From Mesaphorura yosii (lineage: Eukaryota > Arthropoda > Collembola > Poduromorpha > Tullbergiidae), in the NCBI GenBank assembly GCA_009869945.1, contig WIXG01000343.1, forward strand, positions 17,735 to 81,734: a stretch of DNA of 64,000 nt, written 5' to 3'. Below, one piece after another: positions 54,201 to 63,861 of the stretch; the stretch's first letter is position 1; every line of letters begins with the position of its first letter. A program made the translations under genes and the position numbers. Below the pieces are notes generated by a model. The model had not been told where the DNA came from. It searched no databases and saw only the letters and a program-made list of their open reading frames with translations.

Positions 54201-57200
54201 AGTTCACGATCACTTCGAAATGCTGTCGAGTCGATGACGACTGGGCGAGGCAAATTTCTGAGGAACTCGACCATTGAGTGACCTGATGCGTTGGCAGCCA
54301 TCGGCAGGGCTGTTAAAATGGGACGGTCAACAACGGCTGGGCTCACATAATTCCTTAATGGTCCTGAATCTCAACGTACTAGATTCAGCTCCACGTGTAC
54401 TCTTTGTGTTTTTCTTCCACGTCGACGATTTTGGCTCGGTTCCCTCCGATTAAGCACAATTAGCAAATACTGATTCAAATCACACGCGAGCAACCAGCGA
54501 TGTGATGTCGAAGAAGGCGAGGCAAAGGAGTAATTAAAAATAGGAAAATTGGAATGGAAGACTGAGATGACTGAAGCGTTTGATTCAAAGCAAGCAAAGA
54601 ACAGCAAATTCGCCACTCAATTCGTAATACAGCAAGAAACTTTGTGTGCAGTTGAAGATACGACTTTTGTGGCTACCACTAGCGAAGGCAAGGCTCATCG
54701 GTGTCGTAACCGAATTTCAGTCGAATTTCTTTGCTAATTACCTTGTAATCACTAATTACCAATGCTAAAGTGTGATTTTTGAATTGGATTTCGCGGAAGA
54801 CGTGGAAATGGATGGAATTTTGGCTCCAGCAGCCACTTTCGCTAATTGATCTTTGATGAACACAAATTCCGGTGCCCGCCTGCCGCTGAAGAGCCCAACT
54901 TTAATTTTACACAACCTTTAATAGGATTGTAATTAGAATTCATAAACTCCCGTTCGCATCATAACATAGCAGCCTTGCTGTAACCGGTAAGAAAAGTGGC
55001 CTTATCTGCGAAGAAATCATTCAAGTTTTGAGTGCCAGGCACCCGGCAAAAGGAAACTAGAAAAGTTTCCTGCTCCTTTCAGCCAGGCTGCTTCGCTCCG
55101 CCAGCAAAAAGCAAAAGTTGATCTCCGTAGTCAAAAAAGCCACGCCATGCTGGTGGAAATGAAAAACTTCAAACTTCGTCGTGCGCTGCTCCAGGTTTTT
55201 TGTTTAAACAAGAAAATTGAAAAGTTTTCAAATTAACAAACTCACTTTTAACTTTTTAAATGTAACTTGCAACTTGCATGCATGCAAAAGGTTACAAATT
55301 CTCTAGCTCTCCTGCGAAATGAGAGCGCTTGTAAAGATTCCTGGAGACATGAAAAAGTTATGCATGACGCATTTTTGTCCTCCGACGGTCGAACCCTTTC
55401 TTTTTCTCGTTCTGGGGCTCGGTGTAGTATGACTTTTGACACTGGCTGTCATAATACGACAACGACAACGGTTTCGACTTCCCTTTGGTGCGGTGAATTG
55501 TGAAGTGAATTCATTTTATTGGTATTTTATGCATTTTTAAATTTACATTCTTGCAACTGCATAAAAATCTTGTCAACTGCTCGCATTCACACAATTCAAA
55601 ATGAGTCACAGATTTCTTTCATCTGCACAAAGACGAGTTAACCACCCGCTGCGAGCGTCAATTGGAAGTTGATGGCGAAGGAGAAGAGGGCAAAATGATC
55701 GTGGCTGCTGCTGCTGTAAATTTGTCTGGATTCTCTGAATTTGGCTGTGGGAATTTGATTTGAATGAAAATCTGGCGATTGTGGCGAATGAATCTGGAGA
55801 AGATTACCATTGTCGCTGTCGCAGTCATTGAAGAACGATGGGCCTCGGCCTCGTAATTGTAATTAGACAAGGATCCTGTCTTGTCTTGTCTGTTGTCTTT
55901 GTCCAAGATCCATCAAGATTCTGGCCAGTAATCCTGGAGCAGAAGCATGCAGGTTGCATCTGTAATCCTGGAAATATTGCGAGATTCGGAGATGCGTGTG
56001 TGCATGTAAAGTAAATCCAGGCAGGGAAAATTGTAATTTTGAAGACTTACGCCTTACGAATTCTTCCAGAGATTCAGATTCCAGAATGTTGGAAGTAAAT
56101 CCCGGCTTCCCTTCCCCATGCACACGGCGCGCCCTGCCTGATTTTGATGGATTGGGGCTTATAAAATCTTATGCCTGGAAAAACAAATAAAAATATCCGA
56201 AAATATTACTTACGATTACGATTCAACCACGTACGTCGCGTCCTGGGATCTTGGAGAAAGATCCAAGAAAATTGTGTTCGAGTCCATGCCGTGCAGGTTT
56301 GTGATGTGATGGATTGGATGATTAAGATTGAATCGAGGCACCAGACTTAGGCTAAGGCTTAGGCCTGGATGAATTAAATTGATATATTATTAATGCGGAT
56401 ACCGATTAACTGACAACTGATTAGACTGATTTTGATTTAATTTGCGACGCAGATCCACCAACTGCCACCGATGCGTCGTCATCAGCGAACACCACACGAA
56501 TGTGCTCCAGTACAAAGAAAGTAAGTTCAGAGTGCTCGATTCCGTTCAAAGCACAAAAGCACCGAGTTCTTATCAGGGCGAAAACTAATAAAATTTTCAC
56601 GTTTTCCTGGATTTTCAGGTCAGTACTGCGAAGACAAAAACACACTTGAGAACCTGTGCGGTGAAATTCCTGGAGACGCTTCGCTCTACTCGCTTTTCCG
56701 GATCGACGCCCAGCCGATTGACTGCCCATTCAAGTAAGCACATGCACTTTTTTAAAAATCTTATCTTAACTGCACTCCAGCCTGCCGTTCGTTCTGCCAA
56801 ATGCGGTACAGGCGCCAAATTCAAATTTGAATTCAAATTCGTAAATTCGTTTGATCCACGTATTTCAGGGGCGCTCCGTTCACATTCACGTACAATCGAG
56901 GTCATGGCGAGTGTCGGGAGCCCGTTTCCCACGTTGACACCTGCACGGACTTCTCCAGGCTCCTGCTCAGGTATCAAGCGTGCCCCAACGTGCAGAAGAC
57001 GGAAAGTACAAGTAAGTAAACGCCATAAGCAAGCGACACTGCAGGCAATTTTCATGACGCTGGCGCTTTGTTTAGTCCTCGAAATGAGTTTCTTGTTAAT
57101 TTTCCGGCGCGCCGTCGTAATTAAGTTATTTAAATGCAAGTTTGTTGTTCCCATGCGCAATTATCTCGAAATTCAATAATTGCTTCGCACAGACACGCCG

Positions 57201-59724
57201 AAATGGTCGAAATACTCGTAAAACACGTAAGAAAGTCGTAAAAATGAATGCGGCAAGCAGCGACTCGCTCGAATTGTTGACGGAAGGTGTTGTCCTTCGT
57301 AGCACGAACGATGAACGATGCAAGAGCCAAGCCAGAGCCCAGCAACCCTGCGTAGTGTTGCCGTGTACACAAAGGAATTTCATTTTAAAAGATTATGACC
57401 AAAATAATTTGTTTCAATTCCATTTTGGAATGCTGTCCCAAAAACACGAAGCACGCAATACGAAATACGCAATACGCAATAATAAAAACTTTGCCTGTAT
57501 TAACTTGTCCAGAGCCAGGAAAATGAAGTATTTCTCTGTGAAAGAAATCTGTACAGGCACAGAAACGGGCAGTCAGAAATGATCTCGAGCTTAGCGAGCC
57601 CGAGCTGAGCTAACAAATGAGTTTCTGACACGAAAGGGGACCATCAGCCTAAAATGCTATGCTGGCTGGGCTTTGGTTTTGATCGTCCATCAAGCGCAGA
57701 GGTATAAAAAATATTTGACAGGGCCCGGCACCGCCTTCACCCTCAATTTACTTTACCGTACACGCATTTCGAGCTGCAGACGCAGAAAAATGAAATATCG
57801 CAGTATTTATTTTTATTTGTTGTTCACATTACAATTTAACGTAATGAAAGGCTGCGGGATGGATGGAGATTTAAGATTTCACACTCTCGGCCTGAATTAA
57901 ATTAGGGCAAGACAAGGAAAAGCAGGCAAGAAATGGCGCGGATTAAGATTTTTCAGCGATTCAGCGCAGCGGCAATGCTGAATACAAGCAAATTGCCGTA
58001 CCGGATGTAATTTAGAAATTTAGCAGCGACCAGCTACCAGCGGCAGTGGCAATTGGAAATTCTTATCGGTATTCTTTTCTTTTCATTGCATTGCAGGCGA
58101 GGAGCTCGAATGCCTGGCGACGTGGAAGGACGGCTCGAATCACTACCTCATCGGAAAGCTGTACAGCGGGCTGACGGGCAGCGGGTTCGGCGGCCACGGC
58201 CACGAAATCTCCAACGAAGATCGCTACCGCTGTTTCGTGTTCGAGACGATCCGGAACCACTCTGCGGGCTCAGAGTACGGCGGTGGCGGTGGGCACGCCC
58301 CGATCATCGGGTACAAAGTGGCCCAGAGCGGCGACGCGTCCTGCACCGGCGTGACGAGCACGGACACCGGCGCCAGGGCACTGACCTTCACGCGCCTGCA
58401 TGCGGGCGGCGGCGCGGGCCCGGGCACGAAATGCAAGTTCCCATCGTGGATCGGCCCCCATCACTGGTATTCGCTGGACTCCCGAACCTCCGTCAAGCTG
58501 CACACGAAGGGCTCCATCCTCTTCATTCAGGAGGAGTCGTCCAAGAAAGTTCACAACCACAGCCATTCGATGATGTACTCCAATTTCGGCGGCGGTTACT
58601 CGTACTCTTCAACAACCGGAGCGGCACCGGCGTACTACGGCGGAATCGGCGGCAAATTTCGAACCACGCTCTTCAATACCGGCGCCCGAATCGTTTGCCA
58701 AAGCAAGCACGAAGCCTCCGACCGCTCAGTGATCATAAAAGCTGTGCTCGCCGAAGGATGGTAAGTAATAAGAAGCGTCGACTTCAAGACTTCCCATTAA
58801 ATTCGGCGTTGGCGTTGGTGTTAATAAGAATGTTTATTTGCCTGCAGTAAAAGCGAGCCGATCTGCCTCAACATTTACAAGCGCCACCACAACGTGATTG
58901 AGCTGAAGATTCAGAAGCAGAGCGCGTACGAAGACGGCGACTGCACGAAACGCATGCACGCGTATGACGAAGAGGACGCGGCGGAAATGGCAGCTCCGTA
59001 CATCACGCTGGTGGGTTCTGCGTCGACGTCAACGGCGCTGCGGTGCCCGAATCTTGGTAAATACATGGCGTCGGGGGTCAAGCAGGACGGGCGAATCATT
59101 CGTGACGCCTGCGGCCACGGCCACGGGCCCGACGGCTCCGGCGGCGGTGGCAGAAGCAGCATGGGCCTGGGCCAGGGCTCATTCAACACGCTCGTGGTCG
59201 GCTGCGACGACGAAGGAACCATGAAATTCCACTCGAAATGCGCGTCGGAGGAGCCAACCACTTGTAAGCCGATAAATGATTTAACTTTTATGTTAGTGAT
59301 TAATCAAATCCTCAAGTTGTGTATCTGTGTAACAGCATACACGTGCCACGGCAATTGGGAGGAAGGCGGCACACGGTACTTGATCGCTTCCCCGTCGACG
59401 TCGTCGGGCTCCCGTTCGCCAGGCTCCGCGTCCGCCGCCCGGCGCTACTGCTTCATTTACACTCAGACTGACGGCGAGCTTCGGGTGTCCAGCAGTCGCG
59501 AGTCGTGCCGGCGCAACATCAGTCCGGGCATTTCCGGCTCGTGGGCCTTCAACCTCACCGCCAACGGCCACTGCGCCGAGCGGCTGACGGGCGACTCCTC
59601 CGGCTCCGCCGCCGCCACGCTCCGGCGCGGGCGTGAATCTGTGATTTCTTGCATCGTACTCGTAGTATTTACTATCTCGATTTCTGTCTTATCGAATTTC
59701 CATTGTCATTGTATTACAAGATGA
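21231..59724 (+). CDS. Long secreted/anchored cysteine-rich protein, DUF7042-7045 arthropod family
   Basis: Nine coding exons: 21231-21390, 25131-25334, 42257-42401, 56453-56520, 56619-56733, 56869-57011, 58097-58760, 58848-59263, 59336-59724. All GT-AG junctions agree in phase and sum to 767 aa plus stop. A signal peptide (VGSFGILLLSLLLRLHTGSV) is followed by an Ala/Gly-rich and a His/Pro-rich spacer. Then come modules I match from memory to the DUF7044 (CRLPSHWKGKWFQSGF), DUF7043 (EIPGDASLYSLFRIDAQPID; FTFTYNRGHGEC), DUF7042 (SEELECLATWKDGSNHYLIG) and DUF7045-like types. The last module repeats the pattern CHGNWEEGGTRYLIAS. The C-terminus after GRESV is hydrophobic (ISCIVLVVFTISISVL) with a short tail, suggesting a GPI signal or membrane anchor. 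Gly/His-rich insertions (GSGFGGHGHE; EYGGGGGHAP) look lineage-specific. The function of the family is unknown to me. Four genes lie inside its introns. Confidence 0.87.
21391..25130. other. Intron 1 (coding) of the long gene, 3.7 kb
   Basis: Donor GTAAGC at 21391 and acceptor CTTTACAG at 25130. No coding exon is supported. The DNA has many short imperfect tandem words. Frames such as 24451-24906 have no family resemblance. Confidence 0.6.
25335..36352. other. Proximal 11 kb of the 16.9-kb intron, no gene seen
   Basis: After donor GTAAGT at 25335, no exon could be supported up to the nested gene cluster. Short tandem motifs occur, for example four TCTGC-type units at about 30216-30236 and alternating ACGTACGT near 28450. 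Open frames up to 175 codons (31467-31994) have no recognisable product and no splice context. Confidence 0.5.
30216..30236. repeat. TCTGC tandem repeat
   Basis: Four consecutive TCTGC-type pentamers within the 16.9-kb intron of the long gene. Confidence 0.7.
36353..37453 (+). CDS. Unrecognised membrane protein with charged N-terminus (nested gene)
   Basis: Two coding exons (36353-36931, 37022-37453) joined in phase 0 give 336 aa. I do not recognise the family. The N-terminal 110 residues are highly charged (MDTSVEIEKDEDKEKQ, acidic DGGESEDDETNDDGEGE, then a lysine/arginine cluster). A basic region (FKNGLKYCWSVVKVLLSHP) follows. Hydrophobic segments lie around the exon junction (EVMFFFDVTLCFAGYS, then LPWLIFTPFYWIYQLYCIG) and at AFVIPYFFLVIYRTFCYLV, so two or three membrane passes are likely. 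The soluble C-terminus (VPVITADVIRQLEQIAAKQG) is predicted helical. The start ATG at 36353 opens the longest frame consistent with the donor. An upstream ATG at 36201 is in another frame. The gene converges on the ATAD2-like gene with 101 bp between stop codons, inside an intron of the long + gene. Confidence 0.75.
37491..37496 (-). terminator. ATAD2-like gene poly(A) signal
   Basis: TTTATT on + reads AATAAA on -, 59 bp past the ATAD2-like stop. The opposing + gene has only a variant ATTAAA at 37549-37554, which lies directly beside the - strand stop codon. The two 3' UTRs therefore very probably overlap. Confidence 0.55.
37555..39929 (-). CDS. ATAD2-like: Reduced ATAD2-like AAA ATPase lacking a bromodomain (nested gene)
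   Basis: Five coding exons (39929-39725, 39648-39319, 39257-39009, 38917-38432, 38354-37555), all in phase, give 689 aa; human ATAD2 is about 1,390. A short basic N-terminus is followed by LSLDSVGGLTEQVRYMKDHV and AAA domain 1. Walker A is GPPGTGKT at about 184-191, then SFFLRKGTDCFNMFIGETER, Walker B IIFFDEMDGL, sensor GATNRLEAIDP and RPGRL, in the order and wording typical of ATAD2/Yta7. The second AAA unit (about 440-610) has lost Walker A but keeps IIFLPSIDKLWASM and the following strand, as in ATAD2. ATAD2/Yta7 proteins are nuclear chromatin ATPases that act on histones. The family's C-terminal bromodomain and long acidic N-terminus are absent; the protein ends with a charged helical tail. 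It is a divergent paralogue or reduced orthologue. Confidence 0.82.
40198..40203 (-). terminator. Poly(A) signal of the 237-aa protein gene
   Basis: TTTATT on + (AATAAA on -) lies about 200 bp beyond the stop codon at 40399 and about 270 bp upstream of the ATAD2-like start, which separates two tandem - strand genes. Confidence 0.5.
40399..41286 (-). CDS. Unrecognised basic Pro/Gly-rich protein (nested gene)
   Basis: Three coding exons (41286-41279, 41188-40630, 40545-40399), all in phase, give 237 aa. The first coding exon supplies only ATGACCTG (eight bases) before a GTAAGT donor. I do not recognise the family. The N-terminus reads MTCYFRQRMLYGKFTDDKEE. Then come a proline-rich stretch (PTPQPPPPPEKS), a central block with aromatic residues (PPDPWWEKVGKPGYDRYARY), and a basic Gly/Asn/Arg-rich segment (about 125-185). 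The conserved-looking C-terminal block is LSRVDPQYKAFLVSLAESYE, with an acidic end (EEIWDD). There is no signal peptide or membrane helix. The two conserved-looking ends joined by low complexity suggest a small scaffold or RNA-associated protein, but that is inference. Confidence 0.7.
41287..42256. other. Distal end of the 16.9-kb intron
   Basis: This should contain the promoter and 5' UTR of the 237-aa gene near 41.29-41.4 kb. The rest is intron up to the acceptor TTTTACAG at 42256. Three GCATCC-type units occur near 41960-41975. No coding exon is supported. Confidence 0.5.
42402..53592. other. Proximal 11 kb of the 14.1-kb intron, no gene seen
   Basis: After donor GTAAGT at 42402, no exon could be supported up to the nested 203-aa gene. 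The DNA is rich in imperfect short repeats (for example CGAAATGCG words near 42960 and AATGGC runs near 49152-49206). Open frames such as 42938-43423 (-), 47089-47517 (+) and 51509-52015 (+) lack family resemblance and splice context. Confidence 0.5.
49152..49206. repeat. AATGGC imperfect repeat
   Basis: Three perfect AATGGC units, then an interruption, then further AATGGC/AAATGG units, within the 14.1-kb intron. Confidence 0.65.
53593..54301 (-). CDS. Unrecognised 203-aa protein (nested gene)
   Basis: Two coding exons (54301-53838, 53740-53593), joined in phase 2, give 203 aa from the ATG at 54301. I do not recognise the family. The N-terminal half looks structured (MVEFLRNLPRPVVIDSTAF, RSDRELVFNGDGVRIRQYGI). 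The middle is acidic (DMFPEAEDYSWPAIPAP, LLEDLSFNELELSTI). The C-terminal exon is Ser/Thr/Ala-rich and ends EEFPLPAD. The same frame stays open upstream of this ATG to an acceptor-like ATTCAG at about 54370, so a further 5' exon with an earlier start is possible. There is no signal peptide or membrane helix. It lies antisense inside an intron of the long + gene. Confidence 0.6.
54302..56452. other. Distal part of the 14.1-kb intron
   Basis: This should carry the promoter of the nested 203-aa gene (54.3-54.7 kb), followed by intron sequence up to the acceptor GCGACGCAG at 56452. No other exon is supported. Confidence 0.5.
57012..58096. other. Intron before the largest exon of the long gene
   Basis: Donor GTAAGT at 57012 and acceptor CATTGCAG at 58096, with flanking phases in agreement. 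No nested gene was seen. Frames at 57142-57582 are not supported. Confidence 0.6.
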
Positions 59725-60015
59725 GCCTGTAGCCATGTTTAAGGTATTTAATTGATTATCAATCTCGCATTAATTAGAATATTTATTTCGCTACCTACTT
59801 TAATGCGTTCTCGTCATTTTTACTGCTGCTCTTTTTGTACAAAATGTGTGTATGTAATTTTACTCGCTGCTTCTTCGTTTTCGTCGGTCGTCGAGTCGAG
59901 TCGCGTCGCGTCGTGTAATTTGAATCCTGTAATTTATATTGTAAATATTTAAAATTCCATTTCGAATCAAATCACTCATGCCAGGCCAGCCATTGCCATT
60001 ACGATACGAGTGTAT

Positions 60016-60021
60016 AATAAA
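60016..60021 (+). terminator. Poly(A) signal of the long secreted-protein gene
   Basis: The first AATAAA on the + strand downstream of the stop at 59722-59724, about 290 bp into the 3' UTR. Confidence 0.5.
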
Positions 60022-63000
60022 AATGGACTTCATTTTTTATTCTGCGAGTCGAGTTATCCACCTGAGTTATTTCGTGCCGTGCCGTACGGCCGTGCGTGCC
60101 TGCGCCCGCCAGCAACGGACGCGACCACGGTTGCATTCTGCATTTCACATTTCTCCTTTCTGAGCACTTTCTCCTCGCACTCCACAAAAATCGACGACGA
60201 GACGGGAATTTCCTCATCACCGCCAGCAAGCAAACAAGCATCCACTTCATAATATTGCAATACAACAAACCGAAACCGAGGTGAAAACGCAGACGAAGAC
60301 GAGGAAAACTTCAACAAACGCACGTGTAAAGTAAACGCATTACGTGCTGAATGCTGACACTGACACTGGGAAAAAGCAGGCGGCTGGAGCCAGAAAGAAA
60401 GCTCTACAGCACACGAAGACGAGATCGAGACAGAAGGGAACGAACTCTGCTCGGAAATTTCACCGAACGAACGAGCGGAGCCACGGACGGATGGGCTGGA
60501 ATATCGAACCACCGACTAGCTACGGGCTCAAATGGCTCAAAATACACTTACACTTACATGCCTGCACTTTCTTTCAATAAAGCTCCTCCAGCAGTGGCAG
60601 TGAGAATATTATTTGTATGGTGCTTGGTAGTTGCTGATCTGCGTCTGGTTTGCTTGCTACGCTTTGTCGTGTCTGTGTTGAGTAGTCGAGTTCTTGTTCT
60701 CGGTTCCATTTCCACCACTTTCAGTTTCAGCAGCCGTTGTCGGTGTCGTTCTAGTGCAGCAGCAGTTCCCTAGTCACACATACGTATAAATTACCTTGTT
60801 TTCTCCCGTTTCAGTTTCATTACCCTTTTACATCATTCTGTTCTCTGCTCCGTCCCTCTTCACTCTTTACAACTAGCAGACTAGACTAGGCTGCTTTTAT
60901 CTCATCACATCTCTTCCACTGCCACTGCAACGGCCTAAGCCTAAGCAGCAAAAGAAAGGAAAGGAACGTACCTCAAAGCCTTCCTGCGTGCTTGCTGGAG
61001 CTGGATAGCTGGACTGGTAGCGGTAGCAATAATATTTTCCAGTGCCAGTGTCATTCCACGGTTACTGCTGCTGGACGGCTTTTTCCTCTTTGTCGGTTTC
61101 TATTATTGCAGTCTGCAGTGGCAATGTGCTTTACTCCATCATCTTCCTCATCTCGTCTCCAGTCTGCAGTGCCGTGCCGTTTTCCAGTGCTCGAACTCAT
61201 AACCTCTGTCGAATGAGTTCAGTATTGTCCTGTCCAGACCAGTCGGGTAGTGAGTTTGAAATCGAAAGGAGCTGAACGCTGAACGTTATTGCTAAGTTGC
61301 TGTTTTGAACTCGTGATTCTTAATCCGTAATTTGTGGGTATCGACAGTCGGAAACCGCTCCAAATCCGCTCTTCGCTGCTCCGCACTGACTGAAAAAGTG
61401 AGCAAACAGTGGTTACTTCTGCCAAGTCAGAATTCGAGCAAAAGTACGAAGTTTTGAAGCTTTAACATAATTTACGTTTAATATCTTCGAAAATAGTTTG
61501 TGACTTCCAAACCAAAACCGAAAGCAAGCGAATTTAGGAATGTTATTCTAATGAGTGATTCGATAGAAAGTTAACCAGCCAAATAGTCACCGGAGAGGTA
61601 AGTAGTAAGGTTAATAATATTATTGATCACAGCTCGTCATTTGCACTTTCGGCGCATACTAATTTAGTTTAGTAAAAACATTGGACTTTGGACTTGGCCG
61701 AAATTGACATTAGTTTTCGGTGATCTCGAGTCCGTTGAAAGCAACTTTTATTTCGCTTTTTACGTGTTATGAGATTAATTTCCCTTTATGTTGGTAAAAA
61801 CCATTGGGAAACAAGGCCGAAGACTTTCATGCATGCCAAGCCTGCAACGAAATCTTGTCCGGTTCCACCGAATATTGATGTAGATTATAATCTCCAGGCC
61901 CAGGCTCTATTCTCCAGTGAGTCCGAAAAATACATGAGTGCATGCGTGCGTGCGTGCACGGGCGGGCGGGCAACGCGACGCAGAAACGCCGCATTGCATT
62001 ATTATTATTTCCTCCTACAATTTCTGTCCATGTTTCAGTAATAAAATACGTGTACGTGCGTGAGTCAGCCTGGAGCTGGACGGATCCTGGAACGCTGGAG
62101 CACTCCACCTTTGTCAAATTTTCAACTCGCAATTTATAATTCAGAGCGTGCTGGACACGCAAGACGCGAAACGCGTCACGCGACTCGCAGGACGATGTTC
62201 GCCTTCTACTTGTGAAACCTGCTTGCTTCATTATGAATAAACCGAAACCGAAACCGGGCACCAAAAATGAGGGCAATCATCGCTGGAATCGCTGCGGTCC
62301 TGCTAATGTTAATTTCATGGTCGAGTCAGTGTGTTACAAATTGAAATCATGCCGCCTGGCTTCTTCTTCAGCCCAGGCATGTCGAGACTCCGTGGTGGCT
62401 GGGTTGATAGCTCCGGACGGAAACATTTACACTCGCTATGATGTATGGACCCGGCCCAGAGCCTGTATGCTGCACCAAGTCCATATATCATGTCCCATTG
62501 CCGGTTTTTTATTTATGACACTGCTGGGAACCAAATTTGCAGTACAGTTACTTCGTTTCGCTGGTCTTAGGCTCAGTTTCTTTCTCACTTTCTTTTCTTG
62601 TCTTCATCCTCCGCTGCTTGGAGAAAGGCCGGTCGCCGAAAGACGATTTATTGGGAAAGCAGAAAGCGGAAAGCTGCTAATAGCTAATTGCAATTACAAC
62701 ACAGGCAAAACCTAACGCGAGCATTGCAGGGCAAAGGATCCACCGATCTAGATTAATTTACAGCTAATTCTAGCGTCGGTTTCTGGAACCTTTCGCTAAG
62801 AAGCCCGTGTTCGTCTTCTGCGTGTCCATGTCTTTTCTTGAGCACAGTTACAAATTGCAAGCCCGAGCGAAGATGTCATGTCTACAAGTCATTCCACGCG
62901 TACGCAGTCGTTAGTTATCGTTTTGTGCTGGAATAAATCGCATTTACACATGTTTCGTTCCAGCAAACGACAACGGCAATGGCAGTGGCAGTGGCAGACG

Positions 63001-63860
63001 ATAAATGAGGCAGTACATAATCTTAATCTCCTCGTGCACTGCAGTCACAGAGAAAAGAAGAGACACAAGATGCTCGTATTTTCGTGGGTTGTAGCAACTA
63101 AATTCTATACTCAAGCAATCAAGGCGATGAAATGAAGCGAGGCAAAAGGTAAATGCGTGTTAGCGCAACTTTGGAACGGTGATCGGCCACGGCAGTTAAG
63201 ATATCATTAATCGCCTATTGCCTTCGTTATCGTTATCAAGTCGAACCAGCTCAACAAACGAAAGGCAAATCGAATGATGCTTTACGTTGACACATACGTA
63301 CATCTGATCACAGATGCAATTTTTATGCTAAATCTGAAATTTCGAAGTGGCGCTCTGACTTCAGCCTTGAAGTTGGTTCATTTCGTTCAGCCAAGTTTGT
63401 ATCAGGCTAAGGAACGAACTTTAACTTTATCCTTCGATGGCACGGGCTGCAGCAGCTGAAACTCCGACTGACAGGCGGGGCCGGGCCAACCGAAAATGGA
63501 AAAGTTTGCGACCTTCCGTTCCGGTCGTAGAGCCATTTGAGCTCTGGCCATTCTCGGTGTTCCAGCCAGCGCGAAATGCCAGACGTAGACAGAAAGTATG
63601 TCAATTTCATATAATTTATTGTCTGTGGAAAATGAACGCTGAACATTGTGCGAGCAAAAATTTTCTGCTGACTGCCAGCAGAATAACAGAAGTGCAGATT
63701 CCACGGGGCTTATGGTCTTAAGGCTCGGCGAGGTTGGAACGGGCTGCGAACGAACGAAGACGACAGAATGCTTTAATAATTCGACGAAGAGTTCAAAAAT
63801 TGGCTGGCAAGCCCGCGGCTGGACTCGATCTTTGCCTTGGTCGATTGTAGTGTTGGACAA
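60022..63860. other. Intergenic region, no gene supported
   Basis: No exon could be supported. The longest frames (60054-60512 -, 62212-62715 +, 63402-63860 -) have no recognisable motifs, and their composition matches the surrounding non-coding DNA. GGCAGT-type tandem words occur near 62980-63000. Confidence 0.45.
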
Positions 63861-63861
63861 T

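Noticed and set aside
62212-62715. 167-codon + open frame
   Set aside because: It resembles no family, and its codon use is like the surrounding non-coding DNA. The frame is long but unsupported.
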